A stretch of DNA of 42,371 nucleotides, from assembly GCA_017477245.1 (NCBI GenBank), contig JAFUWY010000010.1:1-42371 (forward strand), given 5' to 3'. The notes under the pieces are model-generated. The model had not been told where the DNA came from. It worked only from the letters and a program-made list of their open reading frames with translations, and did no database searches. How positions within the stretch are numbered: position 1 is the first letter of the stretch; each line of letters begins with the position of its first letter. This document shows positions 36,657-42,371 of this stretch, in pieces. Source of the DNA: Bacteroidales bacterium. Lineage in GTDB: Bacteria; Bacteroidota; Bacteroidia; Bacteroidales; UBA932. A program made the position numbers and the translations under genes.

Positions 36657-37315
36657 AAGTGATTATCAGCGGTTACGGCAAGATGGGCCACATGATCGAA
36701 GGGGTCCTGCAGCGCCGTGGCATCGAACTCGTCTGCGCCTCCGAGGACATCTGCGCCATCCCGCGCGAGATCGCGAAGGAGTGCGTCTGCATCGACTTCA
36801 CGACCCCGGAAGCCTTCCGGGCCAACTACAAGACCCTGGCCGCCAACTTCAAGGCGGTGGTGGTGGGCACTACCGGCTGGTATGACATCAAGGAGGAGGT
36901 CTACGCCGCCTTCGAGGCGGCCGGCACCCCGATGATCTGGGGCTCCAACTACTCCGTCGGCGTGCTCGCCCTGTTCGCCGGCATCGAGCGGGCCTGCGAG
37001 GTCCTCAAAGGCCATGGCTACACCCCGCACGTCGAGGAGATCCACCACATCCACAAGCTCGACGCCCCCAGCGGCACCGCCAAGAGCATCGGCCTGCTGA
37101 TCGAGGGCGCCCTGGGCGCGAAGCCGGAGATCGGCTCCCAGCGCATCGGTGAGGTCCCCGGCACGCACATTGCCGAGTTCAAGTCCGGGGTGGACAAGCT
37201 CACCTTCACCCACGAAGCCTTCTCCCGCCAGGGCTTCGCCGAGGGCGCCGTCGACGCCGCCCTGATGACGGAAACCCTCACGGGCGTCCACGAGTTCAAG
37301 GACTTGATTCTCTAA
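36653..37315 (+). CDS. dapB: 4-hydroxy-tetrahydrodipicolinate reductase DapB
   Basis: 220 residues, a little shorter than the E. coli enzyme (273). Nucleotide-binding IISGYGKMGHMI; VCIDFTTPEA; GTTGW; the catalytic HHIHKLDAPSGTAKS (His and Lys for substrate); and FTHEAFSRQGFAEGA. Reduces the DapA product with NAD(P)H. ATG overlaps the stop of the M20 gene. Separated from dapA by 45 bases that contain a promoter. Confidence 0.96.
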   Translation: MKVIISGYGKMGHMIEGVLQRRGIELVCASEDICAIPREIAKECVCIDFTTPEAFRANYKTLAANFKAVVVGTTGWYDIKEEVYAAFEAAGTPMIWGSNYSVGVLALFAGIERACEVLKGHGYTPHVEEIHHIHKLDAPSGTAKSIGLLIEGALGAKPEIGSQRIGEVPGTHIAEFKSGVDKLTFTHEAFSRQGFAEGAVDAALMTETLTGVHEFKDLIL

Positions 37316-37333
37316 AAAAGATTCGTATCTTTA
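37304..37333 (+). promoter_or_regulatory. dapA promoter
   Basis: TTG at 37304-37306 (CTTG), 19 bases, TATCTTTA at 37326-37333; 27-base leader to the ATG at 37361. Suggests that dapA-dapD-dapF can be transcribed separately from the upstream genes. The -33 box lies inside the dapB 3' end. Confidence 0.6.
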
Positions 37334-37360
37334 TCCGCTGTTAGTTAAAAGAGTTGTGTT

Positions 37361-38245
37361 ATGGAATCTCTTGTTTTGCGCGGATGCGGTACGGCGCTGG
37401 TGACGCCGTTCCTGCCCGACGGATCCGTTGATTATGAAGCCTACGCCTCGCTGGTGGACCGGCAGGTCGCCGCGGGGGTGCATTTCCTCGTGCCGCTCGG
37501 CACGACGGGGGAGACCCCGACCCTCTCCGACGGAGAGAAGACCGCCGTCTTCCAGCTGGTCAAGGAGCACGCCAAAGGCCTGCCCCTGATGCCCGGCGTG
37601 GGGACCAACAGCCTGTCCGGGACGCTTGCGAACATCCGCCTGATGGAGCCGCTCGGCCCCGCCGCGCTGCTGGTGGTGGTGCCTTATTACAACAAGCCCA
37701 CCCAGCAGGGATTGTACGAGTACTACAAGGCCGTGGCGTCGGAGACGGACCTGCCGGTGATCATCTATAACGTGCCCGGCCGGACCGGCGCCAACATCCT
37801 GCCGGATACGGTCCTGCGCCTGGCGGCCGACGTCCCCAACATCCGGGGCATCAAGGAGGCCTCCGGCAATTTCTCGCAGGTCAGCGACCTGGTGCGGCGC
37901 ATCCCGGAGGGCTTCGCCGTGCTGGGCGGCGACGACGACATGACGCTCGCGTACATGGCGGCCGGCGCCCACGGCGTAATCTCCGTGGCGTCCAACGTGG
38001 CCCCGGCCGAAGTGACGCAGATGGTCGAGGCGCTGCAGCGCGACGACCTCGCGGCGGCCCGCCGGCTGCACCAGCGGCTGTTCCCGCTGTTCAAGGCCTG
38101 CTTCGCCGAGTCCAACCCGGGCCCGGCCAAGGCCGCGCTCGCGCAGCTGGGCCTGTGCGGCAACGTCCTGCGCCTGCCGCTCGTGCCGGTGACGGAGTCA
38201 ACGGAAGCATTGATGCAGAAAGTTTTAAGCGAATTATGGAAGTAA
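37361..38245 (+). CDS. dapA: 4-hydroxy-tetrahydrodipicolinate synthase DapA
   Basis: 294 residues, the normal length. Condenses pyruvate with aspartate semialdehyde. (beta/alpha)8 barrel with GTTGETPTLS, the proton-relay Tyr in IIYNVPGRTG, and the Schiff-base Lys165 in GIKEASGN. First gene after its own promoter; dapD overlaps the end by 10 bases. Confidence 0.97.
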   Translation: MESLVLRGCGTALVTPFLPDGSVDYEAYASLVDRQVAAGVHFLVPLGTTGETPTLSDGEKTAVFQLVKEHAKGLPLMPGVGTNSLSGTLANIRLMEPLGPAALLVVVPYYNKPTQQGLYEYYKAVASETDLPVIIYNVPGRTGANILPDTVLRLAADVPNIRGIKEASGNFSQVSDLVRRIPEGFAVLGGDDDMTLAYMAAGAHGVISVASNVAPAEVTQMVEALQRDDLAAARRLHQRLFPLFKACFAESNPGPAKAALAQLGLCGNVLRLPLVPVTESTEALMQKVLSELWK

Positions 38246-39009
38246 CGATAGAGAAATTCAACGAAGTGATGGCGGCCCTGGAGGCCGGCACCCTGCGCGT
38301 CGCCGAGAAGGTGGACGGCATGTGGCAGGTCAACAAATGGGTCAAGGAAGTGATCCTCGCGGGCTTCAAGCTCGGCGCGGTCACGGACATGTCCCAGGGG
38401 CAGTTCTCCTTCTTCGACAAGGCCACGTTCCCCGTGCGGAAGTTCTCCGCCGAGGACGGCGTGCGCATCGTGCCGGGCGGGTCGAGCATCCGCCGCGGCG
38501 CCTATGTCGCACCCGGCGCCATCGTGATGCCGCCGGCTTATATCAATGTCGGCGCCTACGTGGGCGAGGGCACGATGGTGGACAGCCACGTGACCATCGG
38601 CTCCTGCGCACAGGTGGGCCGGCACATCCACATTTCCGCGTCGACCCAGATCGGCGGCGTGCTGGAGCCTGCGGGCGCCCTGCCGACCATCATCGAGGAC
38701 GGTGCCTTCGTGGGCGGCAACTGCGGCATCTACGAGGGGACCATCGTGCAGGAGGGCGCCGTGATCGCCTCCGGCGTGGTCATCACCTCGTCCACGGCCC
38801 TGTTCGACGCCACGACGGGCGAGTTCCTGCCGCGCAACGAGGCCGGCCGCGTGGTCGTGCCGAAGGGCGCCGTGGTCGTGAGCGGCAGCAAGCCGCTGCG
38901 GCGCGGCCCTGCCGCCGGCAGCGGCGTCGCGCTCTACTGCCCGGTCATCGTCAAGTACCGCGACGAGAAGACGGCCGGGTCCGTGACCCTCGAAGACCTG
39001 CTGCGCTGA
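38236..39009 (+). CDS. dapD: Tetrahydrodipicolinate N-succinyltransferase DapD
   Basis: 257 residues from the ATG at 38236, which overlaps the dapA stop by 10 bases; the frame is open further upstream but inside dapA. Left-handed beta-helix of hexapeptide repeats (for example GVRIVPGGSSIRRGAYVAPG, INVGAYVGEGTMVDSHVTIG, GGVLEPAGALPTIIEDGAFV, GGNCGIYEGTIVQEGAVI). Transfers succinyl from succinyl-CoA to tetrahydrodipicolinate, committing the pathway to the succinylase branch. The N-terminal helical domain is ~15-20 residues shorter than usual. The stop shares one base with the dapF start. Confidence 0.94.
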   Translation: MEVTIEKFNEVMAALEAGTLRVAEKVDGMWQVNKWVKEVILAGFKLGAVTDMSQGQFSFFDKATFPVRKFSAEDGVRIVPGGSSIRRGAYVAPGAIVMPPAYINVGAYVGEGTMVDSHVTIGSCAQVGRHIHISASTQIGGVLEPAGALPTIIEDGAFVGGNCGIYEGTIVQEGAVIASGVVITSSTALFDATTGEFLPRNEAGRVVVPKGAVVVSGSKPLRRGPAAGSGVALYCPVIVKYRDEKTAGSVTLEDLLR

Positions 39010-40037
39010 TGCCGAAGCTCTATAAATATTCCGGCGCCGGCAACGATTTCGTGGTCTTGGACGGCCGTACGGAGGACGTCTCCGCTTTCCGCTCCCCGGA
39101 GCGGATCGCCGCGCTTTGCGACCGCCGTACCGGCTTCGTCGCCGGAGACTGCCTGGAGCGAAACGAAGTCCGCATCAGCGGACCGGCCGGCCCCGGGACT
39201 TTGGCCCCCTTGAGAAGAGGCGCCGACGGCCTGATGATCCTGACGGACGACCCGGAGTACGATTTCCGGATGGAATACTACAATTCCGACGGCTCCGGCG
39301 GGATGATGTGCGGCAACGGCGGACGCTGCATCACGGCGTTTGCGGACGCCCTGGGGATCACCCCGGCGGACGGCCGCGTGTTCCGCTTCACGGCTGCCGA
39401 CGGCGTCCACACCGGCGAGATCCTCGCGCGGGCGGACGGCGTCAAGACGGTGCGCCTGCGGATGATCGACGTGCGCGAATTCCACCCGGCCCTGGACGGC
39501 TGGTTCGTGGACACGGGCACGCGCCACTTCGTGCGTTTCGTGCCTGACGCGGAGACCGTCGACGTGGATGGAGAGGGCCGTCGGGCCCGCTGGGACCCGG
39601 CTTTCGCGCCCGTCGGCGCCAACGCCAACTTCGTGTCGGTCGACCCTGACGGGACGCTCCGCGTGCGCACCTTCGAGAAGGGCGTCGAGGCGGAGACCCT
39701 GGCCTGCGGCACGGGGATTACCGCGAGTGCGATTGCTGCCTATCTGGCCGGTATCGTTCCGGAGGGCTTGCCGGGGATTGGTTGCGCGCAGGCCTTTGAG
39801 CGAAGCGAAGTCCGCATCAGCGGACCGGCCGGCCCCGGGACTTTGGCGGAGACAAAGTCGGAAAGGGGCTTGAGGCCGCAGGGGGTCACAGGGGGCGGAA
39901 CCCCCTTCATCTATAAGATCCAGGCGCGGATCGCACGGCTGTCGGTGGAGTTCCGGGCTTTGCCGGACGGCAGCGGCTTCACGGAGGTCTATCTGACCGG
40001 CCCGGCGGAGGAATGCGTGTTTGGTAAGGCGCTGTGA
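39009..40037 (+). CDS. dapF: Diaminopimelate epimerase DapF with two in-frame palindromic inserts
   Basis: 342 residues against ~275 in the family. It converts LL- to meso-diaminopimelate without a cofactor. Active-site cysteines are present: Cys101 in NSDGSGGMMCGNGGR and Cys233 in LACGTGITAS. The excess length is two inserts. The first splits the conserved CDRR-GIGADGL region (residues ~46-70, with ERNEVRISGPAGPGTLA at 50-66). The second follows the second cysteine's helix (residues ~255-305, with ERSEVRISGPAGPGTLA at 264-280). Both copies are the same 50-nt element in the same frame. The first lies near the substrate pocket, so reduced activity is possible; meso-DAP is essential, so the enzyme presumably still works. 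Confidence 0.95.
   Translation: MPKLYKYSGAGNDFVVLDGRTEDVSAFRSPERIAALCDRRTGFVAGDCLERNEVRISGPAGPGTLAPLRRGADGLMILTDDPEYDFRMEYYNSDGSGGMMCGNGGRCITAFADALGITPADGRVFRFTAADGVHTGEILARADGVKTVRLRMIDVREFHPALDGWFVDTGTRHFVRFVPDAETVDVDGEGRRARWDPAFAPVGANANFVSVDPDGTLRVRTFEKGVEAETLACGTGITASAIAAYLAGIVPEGLPGIGCAQAFERSEVRISGPAGPGTLAETKSERGLRPQGVTGGGTPFIYKIQARIARLSVEFRALPDGSGFTEVYLTGPAEECVFGKAL
39156..39205 (+). repeat. In-frame palindromic element, family 3, dapF copy 1
   Basis: 50 nt. Inner hairpin gtccgc-atca-gcggac, then ccggccggcc, and outer arms aagtcc / gggactt. Starts on a codon boundary. 49 of 50 bases match the copy at 39798. Confidence 0.93.
39798..39847 (+). repeat. In-frame palindromic element, family 3, dapF copy 2
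   Basis: 50 nt, one base different from copy 1, same orientation and reading frame, 642 bases (214 codons) downstream. Followed by another small hairpin, gggggcggaaccccc, at about 39892-39906. Confidence 0.93.
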
Positions 40038-40047
40038 ATGAGTTGGA

Positions 40048-40090
40048 TACGAAAAAAGGGGTATCGTTTTTGGGCACCCCGTTTTTCGTA
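40048..40090 (+). terminator. Terminator hairpin after dapF
   Basis: Arms 40048-40062 (tacgaaaaaaggggt) and 40076-40090 (accccgtttttcgta), 14 of 15 pairs. Ends the dapA-dapD-dapF transcript, so the aminotransferase likely has its own promoter in 40091-40135, where I find no clear TAnnTTTG. Confidence 0.75.
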
Positions 40091-40135
40091 AGTTATTGCT
40101 GTTAAAAAGTTTACGTATCACGCTATCCCCTTTTC

Positions 40136-41407
40136 ATGGATTATAGCAAATTCTTTTCGGAGGACGTCGGGTCGTTCATGCGCTCGCCGGTGCGCGAGAT
40201 CTTCAAGAAGGTGGACCTCGCGTCCATCTATTCCTTCGCCGGCGGCTATCCTGACGCGGCGACCTTCCCGCTGGACGACATCCGCCGCATCAGCGCGCAG
40301 GTGCTCGACCGCTACGGGGCCAAGGCGCTCCAGTACGGCGCCACGCAGGGCGTGCCGGAGCTGCGGGAGGTGATCGCCCGGCGCTACGGCGTGGCGGTGG
40401 AGAACGTCCAGGTCACGACCTCCTCGCAGCAGGGGATCGACGTCTGCACGCGCGTGTTCGCCAATCCCGGCGACGTGATTCTGACCACGAGCCCGACCTA
40501 CCTCGGCGCCCTGCAGTCCTTCAAGTCCTATCGCGCCGATGTCCGGACGCTGGAAGAATTCGGTTTTTCCCTCGGCAGCCGGAGCCGCTTGCCCCGGGAC
40601 AACTTCGCGCTTCGCGCTCATCCCTCCCAAGCTGACGCTTGGGCCCCTCCCGTTTACGAGGCCACGGGTGGCCACGGTTGCCCGGAGCAAGCGGCTCCGG
40701 CTGCCGACATCCCGGTGAAGTTCTGCTACGTGATTCCGGATTTCCAGAATCCGAGCGGGGAGACGATGACGCTTCCGGAGCGGGAGGCGCTGGTCGCGCT
40801 GGCGCGCGAACACGACTTCCTCATCGTCGAGGACAGCCCGTACCGCGAGCTGCGCTACAGCGGCGAGCCTGTGCCGACGATTTACTCGCTGGCGCCGGAG
40901 CGGACCCTGCACCTGGGGAGCTTCTCCAAGATCTTCGCCCCGGGATTCCGGCTGGGCTGGATTCTCGGCCCGACCGAACTGCTGGACCAGATCTATGTCT
41001 GCAAGCAGTCGCTCGACCTCTGCCCGCCCATCTTCGACCAGTACATCGCCGCGGAGTTCATGGGCAGCGGCGCGCTCGACGCCAACCTGGCGAAGAGCAT
41101 CGCCCTGTACCGCGCCAAGCGGGACAAGATGCTCTCCCTGCTGGAGAAATACATGCCCTCGGGCGTGACCTGGACGCATCCGGAGGGCGGACTGTTCCTC
41201 TTCCTGACCCTGCCGGAAGGCTTCGACACCGTGGCCCTCTACGACCGGGCGCTCAGCGCCGGGGTCGCCTATGTGGCGGGTTCCTTCTTCTATGTGGACG
41301 GCAGCCACCGCAACACGATGCGGCTCAACTTCTCCTTCCTGGACGCCTCCCGGATGGAGGCCGGGATCCGGCTGCTGGCGGAGGTGATCCGCGAGGCAGC
41401 GAAGTAG
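40136..41407 (+). CDS. PLP-dependent aminotransferase (class I/II, LysN-like) with 44-residue insert
   Basis: 423 residues. Fold-type I aminotransferase: SFAGGYPDAATFP, TTSSQQGIDVC, SPTYLGALQSF, VIPDFQNPSGETMT, the PLP lysine Lys265 in LHLGSFSKIFAPGFRLGW, and the C-terminal Arg in NTMRLNFSF. The family includes 2-aminoadipate and aromatic aminotransferases. At the end of a dap cluster lacking an identified DapC, it is a candidate N-succinyl-LL-DAP aminotransferase, by context only. Residues 147-190 (GSRSRLPRDNFALRAHPSQA and on) are encoded by a 132-nt inverted-repeat element in frame, between SFKSYRADVRTLEEFGFSL and the DIPVKFCYVIP strand, away from the lysine. Confidence 0.88.
   Translation: MDYSKFFSEDVGSFMRSPVREIFKKVDLASIYSFAGGYPDAATFPLDDIRRISAQVLDRYGAKALQYGATQGVPELREVIARRYGVAVENVQVTTSSQQGIDVCTRVFANPGDVILTTSPTYLGALQSFKSYRADVRTLEEFGFSLGSRSRLPRDNFALRAHPSQADAWAPPVYEATGGHGCPEQAAPAADIPVKFCYVIPDFQNPSGETMTLPEREALVALAREHDFLIVEDSPYRELRYSGEPVPTIYSLAPERTLHLGSFSKIFAPGFRLGWILGPTELLDQIYVCKQSLDLCPPIFDQYIAAEFMGSGALDANLAKSIALYRAKRDKMLSLLEKYMPSGVTWTHPEGGLFLFLTLPEGFDTVALYDRALSAGVAYVAGSFFYVDGSHRNTMRLNFSFLDASRMEAGIRLLAEVIREAAK
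40574..40705 (+). repeat. 132-nt in-frame inverted-repeat element in aminotransferase
   Basis: Outer arms 40574-40598 and 40681-40705 pair at 24 of 25 positions (left arm begins ggcagccggagccgcttg). Inside are two smaller hairpins, ccaagc-tgac-gcttgg and ggccac-gg-gtggcc. Exactly 44 codons, starting on a codon boundary. Its gagcgcgaagcgcgaagt motif (minus strand) resembles family 3. Confidence 0.93.
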
Positions 41408-41490
41408 TGTGGCGGCCGATGGCGGAGGAGATCCGCCGGACCGCGTCACAGCAAAGCGGAGGGTGTTTTTCTTAAACGGCTGATATAAAA

Positions 41491-41546
41491 TACTTTACAC
41501 AAACATACCGGCTCGATTTGGAACCGGTGTGTTTGTGTAAAATACT
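41491..41546. terminator. Bidirectional terminator hairpin
   Basis: Stem ttacacaaacataccgg (41495-41511) with ccggtgtgtttgtgtaa (41524-41540), one G-T pair, A/T-rich outer stem. Lies between the convergent aminotransferase and HMA genes. Confidence 0.75.
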
Positions 41547-41578
41547 GATTGATAGCTAATTGCTAAAAACAGGACACC

Positions 41579-41956
41579 TTATTCAGCGTGGTGCTGGTGG
41601 CCCTCGCCGTGCTCGTGGTCGTTGACGCCCTCGATCTCACGGTAGCGGCAGCAGGCCTCCAGGCGGTCGTAGGCCTCCTGCGGGGCGGTGAACTTGCCGG
41701 CGTCGTAGCCGATGGCGGCGATGGCCTTCAGGACCTTGTTCGGCTTGACCTGCCTGGTCTCGTAGGTGAGCTTGAGGCTCTGGGCCTTGAGGTCATAGGC
41801 GGCTGCCTGCACGCCTTCGAAACCCTTGGCGACGGTCTCGATGCGGTTCTTGCACATGCCGCAGTGTCCGCGGACGGTGTAGGTCTTCTCGACGACCTTG
41901 GCGTTCGCCATGCCGGCGATGAGCAGCGTAGCTGCGAGGAGGAGGAATTTCTTCAT
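41579..41956 (-). CDS. Secreted heavy-metal-associated (HMA) domain protein
   Basis: 125 residues from the ATG at 41956; signal peptide MKKFLLLAATLLIAGMANA. The mature protein opens with an HMA fold, whose metal site is GHCGMC (Cys32, Cys35), followed by the expected helix (RIETVAKGFEGV) and strands. A second Cys pair (EACCRY) and a His-rich tail, DHEHGEGHQHH, add further metal ligands. Probably a periplasmic copper or other soft-metal carrier or scavenger; no efflux ATPase is beside it. Promoter box TATCTTTG (41997 to 41990) 33 bases upstream. Confidence 0.85.
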   Translation of the reverse strand: MKKFLLLAATLLIAGMANAKVVEKTYTVRGHCGMCKNRIETVAKGFEGVQAAAYDLKAQSLKLTYETRQVKPNKVLKAIAAIGYDAGKFTAPQEAYDRLEACCRYREIEGVNDHEHGEGHQHHAE

Positions 41957-41989
41957 ATCCGTAGCGTTTTTGTGAATAATCAAACCGTG

Positions 41990-41997
41990 CAAAGATA
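41990..41997 (-). promoter_or_regulatory. HMA gene -7 box
   Basis: TATCTTTG on the minus strand, with TTTC 19 bases upstream as a weak -33 box. The remaining intergenic sequence to 42091 shows nothing else I can support. Confidence 0.55.
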
Positions 41998-42091
41998 GGG
42001 ATTTTGCACAAAAGACGAAATCCCCACATATGGGGATGACTGAGCCGGTCGCTGCCCGGTCTGCAAGCCCATAAGCGCCCGATATTATTAC

Positions 42092-42371
42092 CTAAGCTTC
42101 TTCTTGTAATGCCCGGACTTGTTCTTCCGTCAGTTCCGTGCCCAACGCAATGATATTGGCAGGGATTCCCATTTCCTTCAATCGCCGGACGGTTTCTTTC
42201 TTCTCCTCCATTTTCCCTTCTTCTATCCCCTCTGCCCTTGCATTCTTCTTCGCAAAGGCGATCTGGTTGCGTATGTCACGTTCCGTGGTCATCTCGAATT
42301 CGTATTTGACTTTGTCTTCCGGTGTAAAGGTAGCAATTTCCGCGGCTTCGAACAAGAGGTCGAAGATTTCC
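42092..42371 (-). CDS. C-terminal part of Rpn/PD-(D/E)XK transposase-like nuclease, truncated by window edge
   Basis: The frame is open to the right edge (reading EIFDLLFEAAEIATFTPEDK from the edge) and ends at 42092. The visible ~92 residues match the C-terminus of Bacteroidota Rpn family recombination-promoting nucleases: FEAAEIATFTPEDK, a helix with RDIRNQIAFAKKNARAEGIE, a Lys/Glu-rich coil, and a closing LKEMGIPANIIALGTELTEE helix pair. The catalytic PD-(D/E)XK domain is outside the window. These genes are common, often multicopy, in gut Bacteroidota. Confidence 0.8.
   Translation of the reverse strand, partial: EIFDLLFEAAEIATFTPEDKVKYEFEMTTERDIRNQIAFAKKNARAEGIEEGKMEEKKETVRRLKEMGIPANIIALGTELTEEQVRALQEEA

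Overview
The window looks like a chromosomal segment of a GC-rich gut or rumen Bacteroidales. Evidence: promoters with the Bacteroidota-type -7 box TAnnTTTG (often with a TTTG/TTG box about 19 bases upstream), few purine-rich ribosome binding sites, an S46 dipeptidyl peptidase, a GTPase-dead EF-G2 paralogue, a GGDKIG-type MurA, a bifunctional aspartokinase-homoserine dehydrogenase, and remnants of a SusD/GH106 polysaccharide utilisation locus. The species cannot be named from this sequence alone. No rRNA, tRNA or CRISPR array was seen.

Layout. 1-3115: two outer-membrane beta-barrel genes and a lipoprotein serpin. 3160-3945: a ribbon-helix-helix/PIN toxin-antitoxin pair with a palindromic operator. 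4000-6591: mutS. 6595-10104 (minus): a secreted GH106-like plus GH28 glycosidase fusion. 10199-15308: translationally coupled histidine phosphatase, glycosyltransferase and YfhO-type membrane protein. 15402-15872: a small lipoprotein, separated by a perfect 19-bp terminator hairpin from a tightly packed minus-strand run (rnhB, S46 peptidase, mrp, rsmA, carboxylesterase; 22261 down to 16014). 22326-23058: scar of a decayed glycan locus. 23092-23888: divergent XRE regulator and small ORF. 23936-26047: EF-G2. 26251-28161 (minus): S51 peptidase/ATP-grasp fusion. 28286-29146: a REP-associated tyrosine transposase (RAYT). 29416-41407: aspS, murB, murA, thrA, M20 peptidase, dapB, dapA, dapD, dapF and an aminotransferase, an almost complete diaminopimelate/lysine and early peptidoglycan cluster. 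41579-42371: a secreted metal-binding HMA protein and the 3' end of an Rpn-type nuclease gene.

The most striking signal is a dense population of small palindromic elements. Three intergenic copies of an 87-nt bipartite REP-like element (two palindromes around a 20-nt spacer) lie at 15265, 26139 and 29152; the last directly follows the RAYT gene. Other palindromic elements sit in frame inside protein-coding genes: a 50-nt element twice in dapF (49/50 identical, same frame) with a relative in the glycosyltransferase, a 31-nt element twice in yfhO with a relative in the first gene, and a 132-nt inverted-repeat element in the aminotransferase. rsmA, yfhO and the EF-G2 stop region carry short inverted duplications of native codons. 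This resembles Rickettsia palindromic elements, but in a Bacteroidales background with a RAYT present. Whether the RAYT moves these elements is inference.

Functionally, the right half supplies aspartate-semialdehyde-derived meso-diaminopimelate and UDP-MurNAc for the cell wall, plus lysine. The left half is mostly envelope, secreted glycan or protein degradation, and nucleic-acid maintenance genes.
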